Part shown: in pieces, positions 16,727-25,293 of the stretch
How the letters are laid out: the number at the start of each line of letters is the position of its first letter
Position numbering within the stretch: the stretch's first letter is position 1
Assembly (NCBI RefSeq): GCF_014696135.1
Contig: NZ_JACJPP010000022.1
Location: 124,001-188,000 of the forward strand
Origin: Nodosilinea sp. FACHB-141
GTDB lineage: Bacteria > Cyanobacteriota > Cyanobacteriia > Phormidesmidales > Phormidesmidaceae
Length of the DNA stretch: 64,000 nt
Reading direction: 5' to 3'
Notes under the pieces: model-generated
What the model was told of the DNA's origin: nothing
What the model saw: the letters and a program-made list of their open reading frames with translations, nothing else
The model's database searches: none
Made by a program: the position numbers and the translations under genes

Positions 16727-18925
16727 CTAACGAACCGTTGTTTGCATTTCTGATAGCGTTGTCTTCCCATACTCGCCAGCTTTAATGCGAGAGACATAAT
16801 CGCCGTGCTCGTTATTAATATCTACTCCGTTGGCAACTACGCCTAGGACATTTGCCTGCGACCGTTCTAGGAAAGACTTGGCTGCTAGGGCATTTGCAGA
16901 GTCTACTTTTCGAGGTCTGAGCACCAACAGAACACCGTCAGACATGCGCCCTAGCACGGCCGCATCTGCAGCCCCTAGGAGCGGCGGTGTATCAATTAAA
17001 ATGTAGTCGTACTGCCGCTTCATCTGCTGGAGCAAATCTGCCATTCGCTCAGAATCTAGGATGGCTAGAGGGTTAGGTGGAAGAGCACCAGCCGTCATGA
17101 GAGCTAAGTTCTCAGAGATTTGGTGGACAACGTCTTGCTGGGTTTCTTCTCTAATGAGTACTTGGCTTAAACCAGCTCGGTTAATAACATCCCAAATATG
17201 GTGCTGAGATGGAGAGCGAAGGTCAGCATCAATCAACAATACCTGTTTACCTGATTGAGCCAAAGTAGCAGCTAAATTGGCTGAAACTTCAGATTTACCT
17301 TCTTCGGAAACTGAACTGGTAATTGCGATGACGCGATGAGGGGTGTCAGAGCTGGTGAATTTTAGATTTGCCTGAAGCATTTGAAAAGCTGCCGAGACCA
17401 TGGGTTGATCTCTATCAAGGGCAGGAATATAGGCAGCTCGGTCAAGTCTGCCCGCAAGGTAGGCTGTAGAGCCTTCACTTTCAGACTTTGTGCGAAACTT
17501 AGGAACTAAACCGAGTAGAGTGTAGCCCAGCAACATCTCGCCATCCTTGGCAGTTTTGACTGATTTGTCGACCAAATCTAGGAAGAAGGCGCAAGCAATG
17601 CCAAGCAAACTACCTAGAAAGGTGCCAACGACAAGGGCCGGAATAAGTAGGCTACCAGCGTCTTCTGCAGGTTCAGCCCTTTCCAAAATTTCGGCGCTGC
17701 CGACGGTTTGGTTTTCAGCTAGCTGAGTTTGTTGAAAAGCTGCTAAAAGATTTTCATAGTTTAGCTGAGCTGACTGAAGACGCTGAGTCAATTCCAATTG
17801 GCGCTTCTCAAGGGCTGGAAACGCCTGAATTCTCTCGGCGTAACGATTTCGAGATTCAACCAGACTTTGCAGTTGACTAGCCAAACTAGAACGGTTTACG
17901 ACGGCTGTGGCTAAGTCTGTTGTGAGCTGTTGATCTAGAGGGCTCATCTGTAGATTGCCGAGACCCGCAAGCTCAGTTGTGCCTACGATGTCTTCAACTC
18001 GTTCCCTAAGCAGGCTTTCCAGTGATTCTACTCGGCGCTCTAAGTTGATGACGGTGGGGTGAGTCTCTCGATAGAGACTACGCTGACTTGCCAACTCTGC
18101 TTGGGCTAGCTGTAAATCTGCTAGTGCTTGCTGAACAGCCGTAGACTGGCTTAAGGTTTCGATGCGTTTGGCTTGCTCTAGTGGGATTGCTAATTGTTCT
18201 TGTAGCTTGCTTGCTTGAGTGTTGGCACTAGCGAGAGTAGAAGACACATCGCGAATCTGGGTGTCTAGCTCAGCGATCGCAGTAACGGCTACGACAGCTT
18301 CGTCTTCAAGAACAACAATGCCATTAGCATCCTTGAACTGCTGCAGTGCTGCGGCCGAACGGTCTAGATCAGCTTCCGCAATAGGCAGTTGCCGCTCAAT
18401 GAATTCTCTAGCTGTAGCTGCCTTCAGGCGGTTGCTGAGAATGTCTCGTTCTAGATATGCATCCATTACCGCGTTAACGACGGTAGCAGCTTCATCCGGA
18501 TCGTCGGAACTATAGGCAATCTGTAAGATGTCTGCCTGTTCTGTAGACTCTACTTTGAGTTTGGTGCTTAGATCTGCTGGCTTTAGAGGCAAGCCGTCAT
18601 CATCCGTAAGACCCAGGTTCTCAATAACGGATTCCATAACTGCAGTTGAAAGCACAACAGAACTTTGGTTCTGGAGGTTGTTCACTGAGAGAGGGAGTTC
18701 CCTAATATCTGTCCCTACCCCAGTCAGTGTTGGCGTAAGGTCTGGCCTAACCAGTATGCTGCCTTCTGCGCTATAGGACGGGTCCCGCGTCAAGGCAAAG
18801 AGTACTGAACCTGCCATACAGGTGCCTAGCACAAGAGTCGCTGGCAACCAACGCCGTTTCAGCACTAGCCAGTAGCGTTGTAGGTCAATTTCTTCAACGT
18901 AATCTTGGTAGGTCTTGTTAGTCAT
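16727..18925 (-). CDS. Polysaccharide chain-length regulator with tyrosine autokinase domain (Wzc-like)
   Basis: A 732-residue inner-membrane protein. The N-terminal Wzz domain starts at about residue 10 (EIDLQRYWLVLKRRW, then a membrane helix). A long coiled-coil region (about 170-420) and a second helix (SLLIPALVVGTFLGSLLGI) precede a BY-kinase domain with Walker A SSVSEEGKSEVSANLA (about 540), Walker A' VLLIDADLRSP and Walker B YDYILIDTPP. The Walker A is slightly unusual: EEGKSE replaces the common GEGKST. The C-terminal tail has few tyrosines (YVSRI, EYGK). It controls chain length and assembly together with the Wza-like protein. Start ATG 18925 (MTNKTYQDY) is preferred to 18958. Confidence 0.93.
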   Translation of the reverse strand: MTNKTYQDYVEEIDLQRYWLVLKRRWLPATLVLGTCMAGSVLFALTRDPSYSAEGSILVRPDLTPTLTGVGTDIRELPLSVNNLQNQSSVVLSTAVMESVIENLGLTDDDGLPLKPADLSTKLKVESTEQADILQIAYSSDDPDEAATVVNAVMDAYLERDILSNRLKAATAREFIERQLPIAEADLDRSAAALQQFKDANGIVVLEDEAVVAVTAIAELDTQIRDVSSTLASANTQASKLQEQLAIPLEQAKRIETLSQSTAVQQALADLQLAQAELASQRSLYRETHPTVINLERRVESLESLLRERVEDIVGTTELAGLGNLQMSPLDQQLTTDLATAVVNRSSLASQLQSLVESRNRYAERIQAFPALEKRQLELTQRLQSAQLNYENLLAAFQQTQLAENQTVGSAEILERAEPAEDAGSLLIPALVVGTFLGSLLGIACAFFLDLVDKSVKTAKDGEMLLGYTLLGLVPKFRTKSESEGSTAYLAGRLDRAAYIPALDRDQPMVSAAFQMLQANLKFTSSDTPHRVIAITSSVSEEGKSEVSANLAATLAQSGKQVLLIDADLRSPSQHHIWDVINRAGLSQVLIREETQQDVVHQISENLALMTAGALPPNPLAILDSERMADLLQQMKRQYDYILIDTPPLLGAADAAVLGRMSDGVLLVLRPRKVDSANALAAKSFLERSQANVLGVVANGVDINNEHGDYVSRIKAGEYGKTTLSEMQTTVR

Positions 18926-19570
18926 AGACGAATAGAAGTGAGATACGCCTGAAAACAATCTGGTTACTTACGCAATGCGGTAAGCTACTGTCCCATTCCA
19001 CATAGACAACTCGATTGCTTAGACTACAGGTTTTGACCTGCAGTCGGCCGCATTAAGTGAAAATGTCTAGGTCGCCTTAGTGGTGAACGCTAGTAGGTCT
19101 AAATAATGAGTCAAAGACTCGTATAACTGCCTATCTGATTTAAATAGATGCTTAAACCCTTTACGCAAGCATATCCTATGGAAGCAGTCGCGGGGGGAGG
19201 GGTGTTGAGCTGTCTAGCACTGTCTTAACAATGATGACGATTCTATGATGCTCAAAGCCTATCAGGAACTTGATGTCGTAAGTCTGCTCACCCAAGTGCA
19301 GTTTTGCAGGCACAAGCAAATTCGGTGAATAAGACCCATCTACGGAAAATAGCCTGATGAAAGAACATCAGGCTATTTCTCAAACCCCAAGACTACGCCC
19401 ACAGGAAGCCAGCGACTTACTCAATTAATTAATATCCTGCGGAAATGTCGCTTGCCGAAAAAATTGCTCGACCTAAACACAGGAGTAGCTGAAAGCTGTA
19501 CAAGAGGTTCACGGATTGTTGTAACAGCTTTTAGTAACCGCTTCACAAACGTAAACCTCATGCTGGAGCC
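18926..19570. other. Spacer between ndhJ and the exopolysaccharide operon
   Basis: About 640 bases without a credible gene. It must carry the promoter of the Wzc-type gene on the minus strand. A strong hairpin at 19347-19378 ends the ndhCKJ transcript. A smaller hairpin CAGGT..ACCTG lies at 19027-19040. Nothing else is recognisable. Confidence 0.5.
19347..19378 (-). terminator. Intrinsic terminator downstream of ndhCKJ
   Basis: Perfect 13-bp stem AAATAGCCTGATG (19347-19359) and CATCAGGCTATTT (19366-19378) with the loop AAAGAA. On the minus strand a T-rich tract closes the stem. It lies about 190 bases past the ndhJ stop, and before the Wzc-type gene's start on the same strand. Confidence 0.8.
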
Positions 19571-20122
19571 TCAATAGGCATCCTGAAGCTCATAGAAGTC
19601 GGGAGAAATATAATCTTTGCGAAGCGGCCAGCCCACCCAGTCCTCAGGCATAAGTAGTCGCTTTAAATTGGGATGGCCCTCGTAAACGATGCCATACATG
19701 TCATAGCTTTCTCGCTCTTGCCAATCGGCTGCCTTCCAGATCCAGTACACCGAAGGTACTCGAGGATTGCTACGAGGCAAAAATACCTTAACTCTGACTT
19801 CTTCGGGGTTATCGGTGTTGTCGTCCAGTTTTACCAGATGGTAAAAGCTCACCAGCTCCTTGCCTGGACCATCATCATAGGCTCCTTGGCACTGGAGATA
19901 ATTAAAGCCATAGGCATATAGAGCAGTACAGATTGGAATAAGAAATTGCGGTTCTACCGTAATTATCTCTATTCCTAAATGATCGCGGGGCATTAACCTG
20001 TGGTCAAACCCGTTTTCAGTTAGCCAACTGGATACAGCGCCCGCCTCAACTAGAGGCGCTGCCGATGATTCACCGGCAGGCTCTGGCTGCGGAGATGATG
20101 CTTGGGAGTCTTCTTCAGCCAT
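19571..20122 (-). CDS. ndhJ: NAD(P)H-quinone oxidoreductase subunit J
   Basis: Peripheral-arm subunit of cyanobacterial NDH-1, homologous to the 30-kDa (NuoC) subunit of complex I. The 183-residue protein contains the family signature in [20 protein letters not shown] (about 133-152), followed by [16 protein letters not shown]. An acidic, Ser/Pro-rich N-terminal extension of about 30 residues precedes the conserved domain. It starts directly after the ndhK stop with no spacer, so it is the last gene of a ndhC-ndhK-ndhJ operon. It serves respiration, cyclic electron flow and inorganic carbon uptake. Confidence 0.97.
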   Translation of the reverse strand: MAEEDSQASSPQPEPAGESSAAPLVEAGAVSSWLTENGFDHRLMPRDHLGIEIITVEPQFLIPICTALYAYGFNYLQCQGAYDDGPGKELVSFYHLVKLDDNTDNPEEVRVKVFLPRSNPRVPSVYWIWKAADWQERESYDMYGIVYEGHPNLKRLLMPEDWVGWPLRKDYISPDFYELQDAY

Positions 20123-20866
20123 TTAAACCTCCTTATTCTCGGGAGTCAGCTCTGCTACAGTTTCAGACATGGGCATCCCCATAGCTTCCATGAGCTCCTT
20201 GGGCGGCACGGTATGAGTGCCTGTCTGTAAGTACTGACCTGTTAGGATTGCAGGCACTGCTTTAAGCTGATGGCTGCGCTCATAAAAACGATGGGTTTGC
20301 AGGGTGTAAGCACGATCCTGCATAGATTCTGTTGCTACTTTCTTCCTGAGCTTGATGATGGCGTCAATGATTGCCTCAGGCCTGGGAGGGCAGCCAGGGA
20401 TATAAACATCAACCGGAATTAGCTTGTCGACTCCACGCACTGCCGAAGTGGAGTCGCTGCTGAACATGCCGCCAGTGATGGTACAAGCTCCCATAGCAAT
20501 AACGTACTTGGGATCTGGCATTTGCTCGTAGAGCCGTACTAGGGCAGGGGCCATCTTCATGTTGATGGTGCCAGCGGTAATGATTAAGTCGGCTTGACGA
20601 GGACTGGCTCTAGGCAACAACCCGAAGCGATCGAAGTCGAAGCGAGAGCCAATCAACGCTGCAAACTCAATGAAGCAGCAGGCGGTGCCATAGAGCAAGG
20701 GGAACAAGCTGGATAGCCGACACCAGTTGTAAAGGTCATCGACCGTAGTCAAAATGACGTTCTCAGATAGCCCATGGGTTACCGCAGGCGGTGCTGAAGG
20801 ATTGGCAAGCTTTTCCCCTGGGGCCAGAGAAAGCGGATCGGCGGCTGAGGGGGGTGTCATGACCAT
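20123..20866 (-). CDS. ndhK: NAD(P)H-quinone oxidoreductase subunit K
   Basis: The 247-residue subunit that binds the terminal 4Fe-4S cluster (N2) of NDH-1 and passes electrons to plastoquinone. The paired cysteines are at residues 63-64 in [12 protein letters not shown], and the other ligands lie in [12 protein letters not shown] and [10 protein letters not shown]. The C-terminal extension after about residue 205 is typical of cyanobacterial NdhK. Its start overlaps the end of ndhC by 10 bases and its stop abuts ndhJ, so the three are co-transcribed. Confidence 0.98.
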   Translation of the reverse strand: MVMTPPSAADPLSLAPGEKLANPSAPPAVTHGLSENVILTTVDDLYNWCRLSSLFPLLYGTACCFIEFAALIGSRFDFDRFGLLPRASPRQADLIITAGTINMKMAPALVRLYEQMPDPKYVIAMGACTITGGMFSSDSTSAVRGVDKLIPVDVYIPGCPPRPEAIIDAIIKLRKKVATESMQDRAYTLQTHRFYERSHQLKAVPAILTGQYLQTGTHTVPPKELMEAMGMPMSETVAELTPENKEV

Positions 20867-21219
20867 TCCAAGGCTCCTTTACGCCAAGCGTACACAAGAC
20901 CAACAACCAAGATGGCAATAAAAATCAATGCTTCTACAAATGCTAACAAGCCTAGCTGGTTAAACGCTACCGCCCATGGATACAAGAAGACAGTTTCTAC
21001 GTCGAAGATAACGAAGACCAGCGCAAACATATAGTAGCGAATGTTGAACTGAATCCATGCGCCACCAATGGGCTCCATGCCCGACTCGTAGGTGGTTCTG
21101 CGGGCAGGACCTCGGCTAACAGGGCGCAACAGCTTGGAGGCTGTCAATGCGGCCACTGGCACCAGACAGGATATGAGTAAGAAGACTAGGAAATATTCGT
21201 AACCAGATAAGACGAACAC
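20857..21219 (-). CDS. ndhC: NAD(P)H-quinone oxidoreductase subunit 3
   Basis: A 120-residue membrane subunit of NDH-1 (homologue of ND3/NuoA). Three hydrophobic helices are visible (about 6-26, 65-85, 92-112), with the conserved loop [14 protein letters not shown] between helices 1 and 2. Start is GTG at 21219, with a GGTGGTGA sequence upstream as likely ribosome site; GTG starts are common for this gene. It heads the ndhCKJ operon and is divergent from rubA across about 320 bases. Confidence 0.97.
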   Translation of the reverse strand: MFVLSGYEYFLVFLLISCLVPVAALTASKLLRPVSRGPARRTTYESGMEPIGGAWIQFNIRYYMFALVFVIFDVETVFLYPWAVAFNQLGLLAFVEALIFIAILVVGLVYAWRKGALEWS

Positions 21220-21540
21220 AGGTTCACCACCCTAGAAGGCTATTTCACACAGTGCGGTCTGAGACTTAGCAGCCCATGCGCTTCAGGTGTATTCTAAGGC
21301 AATTTAGCTGAAAAACTAGGGTCAAAGTTGATTTGGCAATGGAAGCTTGGCTGTGCGATCGCAAACTTAAGCCAAGGATTAGCCCAAAAGCTGGGTGGCC
21401 CAACTGTGTCATAATTGTTTACAACGAGCATCTTTGCCCTGCACGTTGTTTGGTGAGCTTTTTCTGGTCACAGAGGACGGACCACGGAGAATTCTGACCG
21501 CCCCGGTAACTCTTGATTGAATTTAAGGTGCCTTAGTCCT
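21220..21540. other. Divergent promoter region between ndhC and rubA
   Basis: About 320 bases separate the two divergent units, and must contain both promoters. A TGCGATCGCA octamer-type site occurs around 21354-21363. A TCATAATTG stretch near 21409-21417 could be a -10 region for rubA, but no clear -35 box is seen. No small gene is evident. Confidence 0.4.
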
Positions 21541-21969
21541 ATGAGTGTTGAGTCTGATCCTTCGGCTAATTCATCTGAATCTGTAGATCTGGCTGCTAAT
21601 TCTGAGGGGGCTGATGGCCTTGAGAGTAGCCCGGCTGAGGTGGTTGTCCTGTCTCCTGAGGAAATGGATTGCTACGAATGTCGATCCTGCGGCTACTCCT
21701 ATGAGCCAGTTAAGGGTGACAGTCGGGCTAAAATTCCTCAAGGCACTGCCTTCGAGGATTTACCTGTGAACTGGCGCTGTCCGGTGTGTAGTGCTCCGAA
21801 GAAGCGATTTGCCAACATTGGCCCGGTCAACTCTCCCTCGGGCTTTAAGGAGAATTTGAACTTCGGCTTGGGCGTGAATCGGTTGACTCCTGGCCAGAAA
21901 AATATTTTAATCTTTGGCGCTTTGGCCGTAGGGTTTATGTTTTTCATCAGCCTTTACGGTTTGAGGTAG
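21541..21969 (+). CDS. rubA: Membrane-anchored rubredoxin
   Basis: A 142-residue protein with an acidic N-terminal tail (1-42), a rubredoxin domain, and one C-terminal membrane helix (about 120-140, ILIFGALAVGFMFFISLYGL). Iron ligands are Cys47 and Cys50 (CRSCGYSY) and Cys80 and Cys83 (CPVCSAPKKRF). The cyanobacterial/plastid RubA is needed for photosystem assembly, especially photosystem II. The ATG at 21541 is used because the 8 preceding residues from 21517 start at a TTG. The order rubA-ycf48-psbEFLJ found here is the widely conserved cyanobacterial arrangement. Confidence 0.95.
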   Translation: MSVESDPSANSSESVDLAANSEGADGLESSPAEVVVLSPEEMDCYECRSCGYSYEPVKGDSRAKIPQGTAFEDLPVNWRCPVCSAPKKRFANIGPVNSPSGFKENLNFGLGVNRLTPGQKNILIFGALAVGFMFFISLYGLR

Positions 21970-21986
21970 TGCTGTAAGCGCTTTTT
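21968..21986 (+). terminator. Small hairpin after rubA
   Basis: AGTGCT (21968-21973) can pair with AGCGCT (21977-21982), with one G-T pair, and TTTT follows. It overlaps the rubA stop codon. The stem is short, so this may only attenuate read-through into ycf48. Confidence 0.4.
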
Positions 21987-22065
21987 GGAGGCGCCTCAGG
22001 GGTAGAGAGCGGGCTCTGCGGATTTGACTTGAGTGTTGTTTAGGAAGTACGGGTTTTGATTGTCT

Positions 22066-23070
22066 ATGCACGCTGCGTTTGACTGGTTAAAGCGAGGCTT
22101 AGTGATGCTAGTGGCGGTGCTGCTGGCAACCAGCTGCTCTGGTTATTTTTTGCCGGACGCAGACGTGCATCCCTGGGAAGTCATCCAGGTGCCCGTGAAG
22201 TCTACTCTATCTGACATTGCATTTACCCAAAATGCCAATCACGGCTGGATTGTGGGTAGCCGGAATACCTTGCTAGAAACTCAAGATGGCGGTGATACCT
22301 GGCAAGTCCGTGAATTGGCCTTGGAAGATCAAGCTTATACGTTTACTTCCATTGATTTTTCCGGTAATGAGGGGTGGGTTGCGGGCCTCCCGTCGGTCCT
22401 CTTGCACACCGGTGATGGGGGGAAAACCTGGGAAAGCGTGCCTTTGAGCAAAGAATTGCCGGGTTCACCCTTTTTGGTTACGGCTGTTGGCAACAAGTCG
22501 GCTGAGATGGCTACTGATATTGGAGCGATCTACCGTACAGAGGATGGGGGGCGGACCTGGAAGGCTCTGGTGCAGGGAGCTGTCGGGGTGGTGCGGAATA
22601 TGGTCCGTTCTGATGACGGTCGGTATGTGGCGGTGTCGTCTCGAGGAAATTTTTACTCTACTTGGGCACCGGGGCAGGATCAGTGGATTCCTCACAACCG
22701 TCAGAATTCAAGACGTCTGCAAAACATGGGGTTTGATAGCGACGGCAAACTCTGGGTTATCGCCCGCGGCGGCCAGGTGAGGTTTTCCAACTCTCGCTCC
22801 TCAGATGACTTCACCGAGGCTCTGAGCCCTGAGTTTGGAACGAGCTGGGGACTGCTAGACATGGCTTTTCGCACCGCCAATGAGGTTTGGGTGACTGGTG
22901 GTGGTGGCAATCTGCTCTGCAGCTTTGACGGTGGCAAGACCTGGTTGAAAGATCAAGCCGTTGGAGACGTACCCTCTAACTTCTATAGAGTGAAGTTCTT
23001 GGGGCCAGAGAAGGGCTTCATCCTGGGTCAGGACGGAACTATTCTCAAGTACCAGCCTGAGGTTGCCTAG
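22066..23070 (+). CDS. ycf48: Photosystem II assembly factor Ycf48 (HCF136)
   Basis: A 334-residue seven-bladed beta-propeller lipoprotein of the thylakoid lumen that assists assembly of the D1-D2-cytochrome b559 reaction centre. The N-terminal signal ends in LLATSCSGY, a lipobox whose Cys is about residue 25. Repeated blade motifs follow: TQDGGDTWQVREL, HTGDGGKTWESVP, RTEDGGRTWKAL, SFDGGKTWLKD. The ATG at 22066 (MHAAFDWLKRG) is preferred over the TTG six bases earlier. It stands between rubA and psbE, whose product is part of its client complex. Confidence 0.97.
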   Translation: MHAAFDWLKRGLVMLVAVLLATSCSGYFLPDADVHPWEVIQVPVKSTLSDIAFTQNANHGWIVGSRNTLLETQDGGDTWQVRELALEDQAYTFTSIDFSGNEGWVAGLPSVLLHTGDGGKTWESVPLSKELPGSPFLVTAVGNKSAEMATDIGAIYRTEDGGRTWKALVQGAVGVVRNMVRSDDGRYVAVSSRGNFYSTWAPGQDQWIPHNRQNSRRLQNMGFDSDGKLWVIARGGQVRFSNSRSSDDFTEALSPEFGTSWGLLDMAFRTANEVWVTGGGGNLLCSFDGGKTWLKDQAVGDVPSNFYRVKFLGPEKGFILGQDGTILKYQPEVA

Positions 23071-23100
23071 GGAAAGTTGGGAGAACTTCGCTGAAATAGC

Positions 23101-23129
23101 TTGTTAGGGTTTCCGGGGTTCTCTATGAT
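23101..23129 (+). promoter_or_regulatory. Probable sigma-70 promoter of psbEFLJ
   Basis: TTGTTA (23101-23106) and TATGAT (23124-23129) are separated by 17 bases and lie about 40 bases before the psbE start. They match the bacterial consensus at 4 of 6 and 5 of 6 bases. This is a reading of the sequence only; no start site is known to me for this strain. Confidence 0.5.
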
Positions 23130-23167
23130 TAGATCAGATTCTTCGTGTTCAGAGAGGAGACGTTGAT

Positions 23168-23416
23168 ATGGCAGGTTCTACAGGCGAGCGCCCCTTTGGC
23201 GACATCGTAACGAGTATTCGCTACTGGATTATCCATAGCATCACCATTCCCATGTTATTTATTGCGGGCTGGCTCTTCGTGAGCACAGGCTTGGCGTACG
23301 ATGCCTTTGGCACGCCTCGCCCTAACTCCTACTATCCCGACAACCAAATGCAGCTGCCGATTGTGAGCGATCGCTTCGACGCGAAAGATCAGATCGACAC
23401 GTTCTCAAATCGATAA
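23168..23416 (+). CDS. psbE: Cytochrome b559 alpha subunit
   Basis: An 82-residue one-helix membrane protein of the photosystem II reaction centre. The haem-ligating histidine is His23 in [20 protein letters not shown], which is also the start of the membrane helix. The lumenal tail [11 protein letters not shown] is fully conserved in type. GAGAGGAGA provides a strong ribosome site before ATG 23168. It is the first gene of the psbEFLJ operon. Confidence 0.99.
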   Translation: MAGSTGERPFGDIVTSIRYWIIHSITIPMLFIAGWLFVSTGLAYDAFGTPRPNSYYPDNQMQLPIVSDRFDAKDQIDTFSNR

Positions 23417-23447
23417 CGCTTTAGTATTCCAACGTTTGATTGAACCT

Positions 23448-23582
23448 ATGCAAAGCAATTCTCCGAACGAGCCCATTACTTACCCGATCTTCACCGTGCG
23501 CTGGCTAGCTGTGCATACCTTAGGGGTACCCAGCGTGTTTTTCCTAGGGGCGATCGCGGCAATGCAGTTTATTCAACGATAA
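23448..23582 (+). CDS. psbF: Cytochrome b559 beta subunit
   Basis: A 44-residue one-helix protein that shares the haem of cytochrome b559 with PsbE. The ligand is His23 in [15 protein letters not shown], followed by the helix [15 protein letters not shown]. Length is exactly that of the family. It begins 31 bases after psbE and ends 9 bases before psbL. Its product nucleates the D2 module early in photosystem II assembly. Confidence 0.98.
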   Translation: MQSNSPNEPITYPIFTVRWLAVHTLGVPSVFFLGAIAAMQFIQR

Positions 23583-23591
23583 GAGAAAACC

Positions 23592-23711
23592 ATGGATCGT
23601 AGTCCAAACCCGAATAAGCAACCGGTAGAGCTAAACCGCACCTCCCTATATCTGGGTCTGCTGCTAGTTTTTGTGCTGGGTCTGCTGTTCTCTAGCTACT
23701 TCTTTAACTAA
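23592..23711 (+). CDS. psbL: Photosystem II protein L
   Basis: A 39-residue one-helix subunit at the photosystem II dimer interface, important for electron transfer to QA and QB. The sequence has the invariant [19 protein letters not shown] in its N-terminal half and ends SSYFFN. It is preceded by AAGAGAAAACC, a weak ribosome site, and sits 9 bases after psbF in the operon. The length equals the family norm. Confidence 0.98.
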   Translation: MDRSPNPNKQPVELNRTSLYLGLLLVFVLGLLFSSYFFN

Positions 23712-23794
23712 AGTTCCAGGGCTGTCTTAGCCGGCAGTGCTGTGGTGCTCAGACTGTGTTGAGTTTCTTACCAGATTAGTAGGAGGTGGATATT

Positions 23795-23914
23795 ATGCTT
23801 CAGAGTGGACGAATTCCGTTGTGGATCGTGGCAACTGTTGCCGGTACTGGTGTGCTGGTGGTGGTGGGTCTATTTTTCTACGGTGCCTACGCTGGTGTAG
23901 GGTCTGCCATGTAG
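23795..23914 (+). CDS. psbJ: Photosystem II protein J
   Basis: A 39-residue one-helix subunit involved in late assembly and plastoquinone exchange near QB. It reads [17 protein letters not shown] and continues through a hydrophobic helix to [19 protein letters not shown] lies a few bases upstream of ATG 23795, a strong ribosome site. It is the last gene of psbEFLJ and is followed by a hairpin terminator at 23940. Confidence 0.97.
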   Translation: MLQSGRIPLWIVATVAGTGVLVVVGLFFYGAYAGVGSAM

Positions 23915-23939
23915 CTGCTTCGAGCAGTTCTAGATTTAG

Positions 23940-23983
23940 AGGCTGGGGCGAGTTGGGTTATACCTGCTTGCCCTAGCCTTTTT
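23940..23983 (+). terminator. Intrinsic terminator of psbEFLJ
   Basis: AGGCTGGGGC (23940-23949) pairs with GCCCTAGCCT (23970-23979), including one G-T pair, and TTTTT follows to 23983. It lies 25 bases past the psbJ stop and 8 bases before the end of the convergent nanE gene. Confidence 0.75.
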
Positions 23984-23991
23984 AAGTGGGT

Positions 23992-24687
23992 CTAGGAGAT
24001 AGCTAAGGGGCGATCGAGGGCGCTGACATAGCGCTGCACGAGGTAATCAATACCCGTGATCGCCGTGCCTACGACAACGGCATAGGCACCTAAATCAAGG
24101 GCTTGCTTAGCCTGGGCTGGAGAAGCAATGCCGCCTTCACAGATGACTGGCACGGGGCACTGTTTCACCATAGCTTGGAGTAGGTCAAACCCGGGCGGGG
24201 TTTCGGTTTGAGTCTCTGCGGTATAGCCAAACAGGGTGGTGCCGACGCAGTCTGCCCCGGCGTCAATAGCCTTGAGTGCGTTGTCGAGGGTATCGACATC
24301 GGCCATGACGGCGCGGCCTAGACGCTCGTGAATTTGCTGAATAATTTGCTCTAAGGTTTCACCACTGGGGCGGGGCCGTTGGGTAGCATCAACGGCGATA
24401 ATGTCGCTGCCGGCTTGGGCTACTGCCTCGGCGTGATGAAACTGAGGGGTGATGTAGACCTCCGAGGGCGGCATAACCTGCTTCCAGAGGCCGATAATGG
24501 GGGAATTGCAGCGGGCCCGTACGGCTTGGATGTGGTCAGGGCTGTCGATGCGTACCCCAACGGCTCCGCGGTTAAGGGCAGCTTCGGCCATGGCTGCGAT
24601 CGCCGTCGCATTGTGCAGAGGCGAGTCACCCGGGGCTTGGCACGATACGACGAGCCCGCCCTGCAACGATTCCAAAATGCTCTTCAA
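23992..24687 (-). CDS. nanE: N-acylglucosamine-6-phosphate 2-epimerase (NanE family)
   Basis: A 231-residue TIM-barrel enzyme that interconverts N-acetylmannosamine-6-phosphate and N-acetylglucosamine-6-phosphate. Family stretches are GAVGVRIDSPDHI, PIIGLWKQ, DIIAVDATQRPRP, MADVDTLDNA, GTTLFGYT, and VICEGGIASPAQA near the C-terminus. The start is a TTG at 24687; no in-frame ATG precedes the conserved VVSCQAP. No sialic-acid lyase, kinase or transporter is nearby, so it may supply or salvage amino sugars for the envelope rather than act in sialic-acid breakdown. That is inference. Confidence 0.9.
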   Translation of the reverse strand: MKSILESLQGGLVVSCQAPGDSPLHNATAIAAMAEAALNRGAVGVRIDSPDHIQAVRARCNSPIIGLWKQVMPPSEVYITPQFHHAEAVAQAGSDIIAVDATQRPRPSGETLEQIIQQIHERLGRAVMADVDTLDNALKAIDAGADCVGTTLFGYTAETQTETPPGFDLLQAMVKQCPVPVICEGGIASPAQAKQALDLGAYAVVVGTAITGIDYLVQRYVSALDRPLAIS

Positions 24688-24727
24688 GGTAGGACTTACT
24701 CCACAACAGCGCTATCTAGTTTGATCT

Positions 24728-25225
24728 ATGGCAACTCGGATTTCAAAAACCCTGCTGGTAGCCTCTATTGGTCTGCTGGCCTTGGTAATTGTGCTCAATA
24801 ATCTGACGGACTACAACGCCAATTTTAGGTACATTCAGCACGTGCTGAGCATGGATACGGTCCTTGTAGACAGTCAGCTAACCTGGCGAGCTGTGACCTC
24901 ATTGGGCCTTCAGAAGGCGGCCTATGGGGTGATCATAGGGATTGAGTCGGCGATCGCCGCTCTCTGTCTAGGTGGAGCCATGCGCTTGCTGAAAGTTGTG
25001 AACTGCGATGGCATCACCTTTAACCGGGCTAAGGCTACGGCTATTTATGGGCTGACCCTGGCGTTTCTATTTTGGTTTGTGGGCTTCATGGTGGTAGGTG
25101 GGGAGTGGTTCACCATGTGGCAGTCGTTGGAGTGGAATGGACAGCAGCCCGCCTTTCGCTTTATCGGCTGTGTGGGTTTTGTGCTGCTCTACCTCAGCCT
25201 GCCCGATGGCAACTTGCTTGAGTAG
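24728..25225 (+). CDS. DUF2165 family membrane protein
   Basis: A 165-residue integral membrane protein with four hydrophobic segments (about 7-27, 60-85, 100-122, 142-160). The pattern, including NNLTDYNANFRYIQHVLSMD after helix 1 and the final GFVLLYLSLPDG, matches the predicted small integral membrane proteins of DUF2165. Function is unknown for the family. It is divergent from nanE, 40 bases away, and convergent with dcd. Confidence 0.8.
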   Translation: MATRISKTLLVASIGLLALVIVLNNLTDYNANFRYIQHVLSMDTVLVDSQLTWRAVTSLGLQKAAYGVIIGIESAIAALCLGGAMRLLKVVNCDGITFNRAKATAIYGLTLAFLFWFVGFMVVGGEWFTMWQSLEWNGQQPAFRFIGCVGFVLLYLSLPDGNLLE

Positions 25226-25293
25226 GGTGGCTTGGCTTGAGGATGGGCGATCGCACCCCCTAACCACACTTTTACACCCAGGTGAAGCCTGAT

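Noticed and set aside
23737-23976. 79-codon frame covering psbJ
   Set aside because: A different frame over psbJ with many Cys and Trp; psbJ itself is exact in length and sequence.
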